A DNA stretch of 64,000 bases from positions 790,870 through 854,869 of the forward strand of contig JAFBJZ010000607.1 of assembly GCA_016785225.1 (NCBI GenBank). Reading direction: 5' to 3'. The position numbers and the translations under genes are program-made. This stretch comes from Psettodes erumei. Its lineage: Eukaryota > Chordata > Actinopteri > Pleuronectiformes > Psettodidae. The notes under the pieces were generated by a model, which saw only the letters and a program-made list of their open reading frames with translations, did no database searches and was not told the origin of the DNA. Every line of letters starts with the position of its first letter. The stretch's first letter is position 1. Positions 63,389 through 64,000 of this stretch are shown piece by piece.

Positions 63389-64000
63389 CCATAGCATAAA
63401 AGGTGTTTAAAATGTAAAAAAAGGTCAAAAGAGGTCATAGCCTTGCATGTCCCAAAAACACAAAAAAATGCCATACTATACTATGTCGAAAAAAGCTGAA
63501 AAATGTCAAAAAATGAAAAGTGCTGAAAATGCCCCAAAACATCAGCAATGGTCTTTCATACACCCTCCATAGCATAAAAGGTGTTTAAAATGCAAAAAAA
63601 GGTCAAAAGAGGTCATAGCCTAGCATGTCCCAAAAACACACAAAAAATGCCATACTATACTATGTCGAAAAAAGCTGAAAAATGCCAAAAAATGAAAATG
63701 GCTGAAAACACCCAAAAACATCAGCAATGGTCTTTCATACACCCTCCATAGCATAAAGGTGTTTAAAATGCAAAAAAAGGTCAAAAGAGGTCATAGCCTA
63801 GCATGTCCCAAAAAACACAAAAAATGCCATACTATACTATGTCGAAAAAAGCTGAAAAATGCCAAAAAATGAAAATGGCTGAAAACGCCCAAAAACATCA
63901 GGAACAGTGAAAAATACACCCTCCATAGCATGAAAGGTGTTTAAAATGCAAAAAAAGGTCAAAAGAGGTCATAGCCTAGCATGTCCCAAAAACACAAAAA
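63389..64000. repeat. Tandem satellite, period about 178 bp, cut by window end
   Basis: Units begin with CCATAGCATAAAAGG at 63389, 63567, 63746 and 63923, giving periods of 178, 179 and 177 bases. Each contains GGTCAAAAGAGGTCATAGCC, then CATACTATACTATGTCG, then two imperfect GCTGAAAA sub-repeats. Units are well over 90% alike by eye. At least 3.4 copies are visible and the array continues past the window. It is AT-rich with A-runs phased along the unit. Confidence 0.97.

Noticed and set aside
63389..64000. CRISPR-like array
   Set aside because: Direct repeats are contiguous 178-bp units without unique spacers; this is a eukaryotic satellite.

Overview
This window is vertebrate nuclear DNA, almost certainly from a teleost (probably percomorph) fish. 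It carries two recognisable protein genes of fish type with spliceosomal GT-AG introns, a selenoprotein mRNA with a SECIS element, abundant CA/GA microsatellites, a tRNA-derived SINE, decayed non-LTR retrotransposon pieces, a piggyBac-like MITE and a satellite array. Most of the window is AT-rich, gene-poor intergenic sequence.

Layout. 1-26.9 kb has no recognisable protein gene. It holds a CpG-dense, promoter-like patch (about 1.67-2.02 kb), several microsatellites, a decayed interspersed repeat (about 10.05-10.45 kb) and a tRNA-derived SINE (about 25.68-25.87 kb). 26.9-28.3 kb is the single-exon dio3 gene (type 3 iodothyronine deiodinase, + strand). Its TATA box, in-frame TGA selenocysteine codon, form-2 SECIS element and poly(A) signal are all visible. 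28.3-34.4 kb is a short gene-poor spacer with G-rich blocks and two CTCF-like motifs. 34.4-39.9 kb is dlk1 (delta-like non-canonical Notch ligand, - strand), resolved into five coding exons giving 392 residues. 40-51.8 kb is gene-poor with two more decayed retroelement pieces. 51.8-61.3 kb holds part of an unrecognised + strand gene: a candidate 58-nt exon and one large 1.7-kb exon whose reading phases fit. 61.9-62.2 kb is a TTAA-flanked MITE. From 63.39 kb to the window edge runs a tandem satellite with a period of about 178 bp.

Biology. This is the fish counterpart of the mammalian DLK1-DIO3 locus. dio3 inactivates thyroid hormone and dlk1 is a membrane EGF-repeat protein that restrains differentiation. 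Here they lie only 6.6 kb apart and converge tail to tail; in human they are tandem and hundreds of kilobases apart. I see no MEG3-like, RTL1-like or microRNA-cluster sequence between them, as expected outside placental mammals. The most notable oddities are a cysteine replaced by tyrosine in dlk1 EGF repeat 4, the convergent compact arrangement, and the unidentified large-exon gene divergent from dlk1. I found no evidence of an undescribed multigene system.
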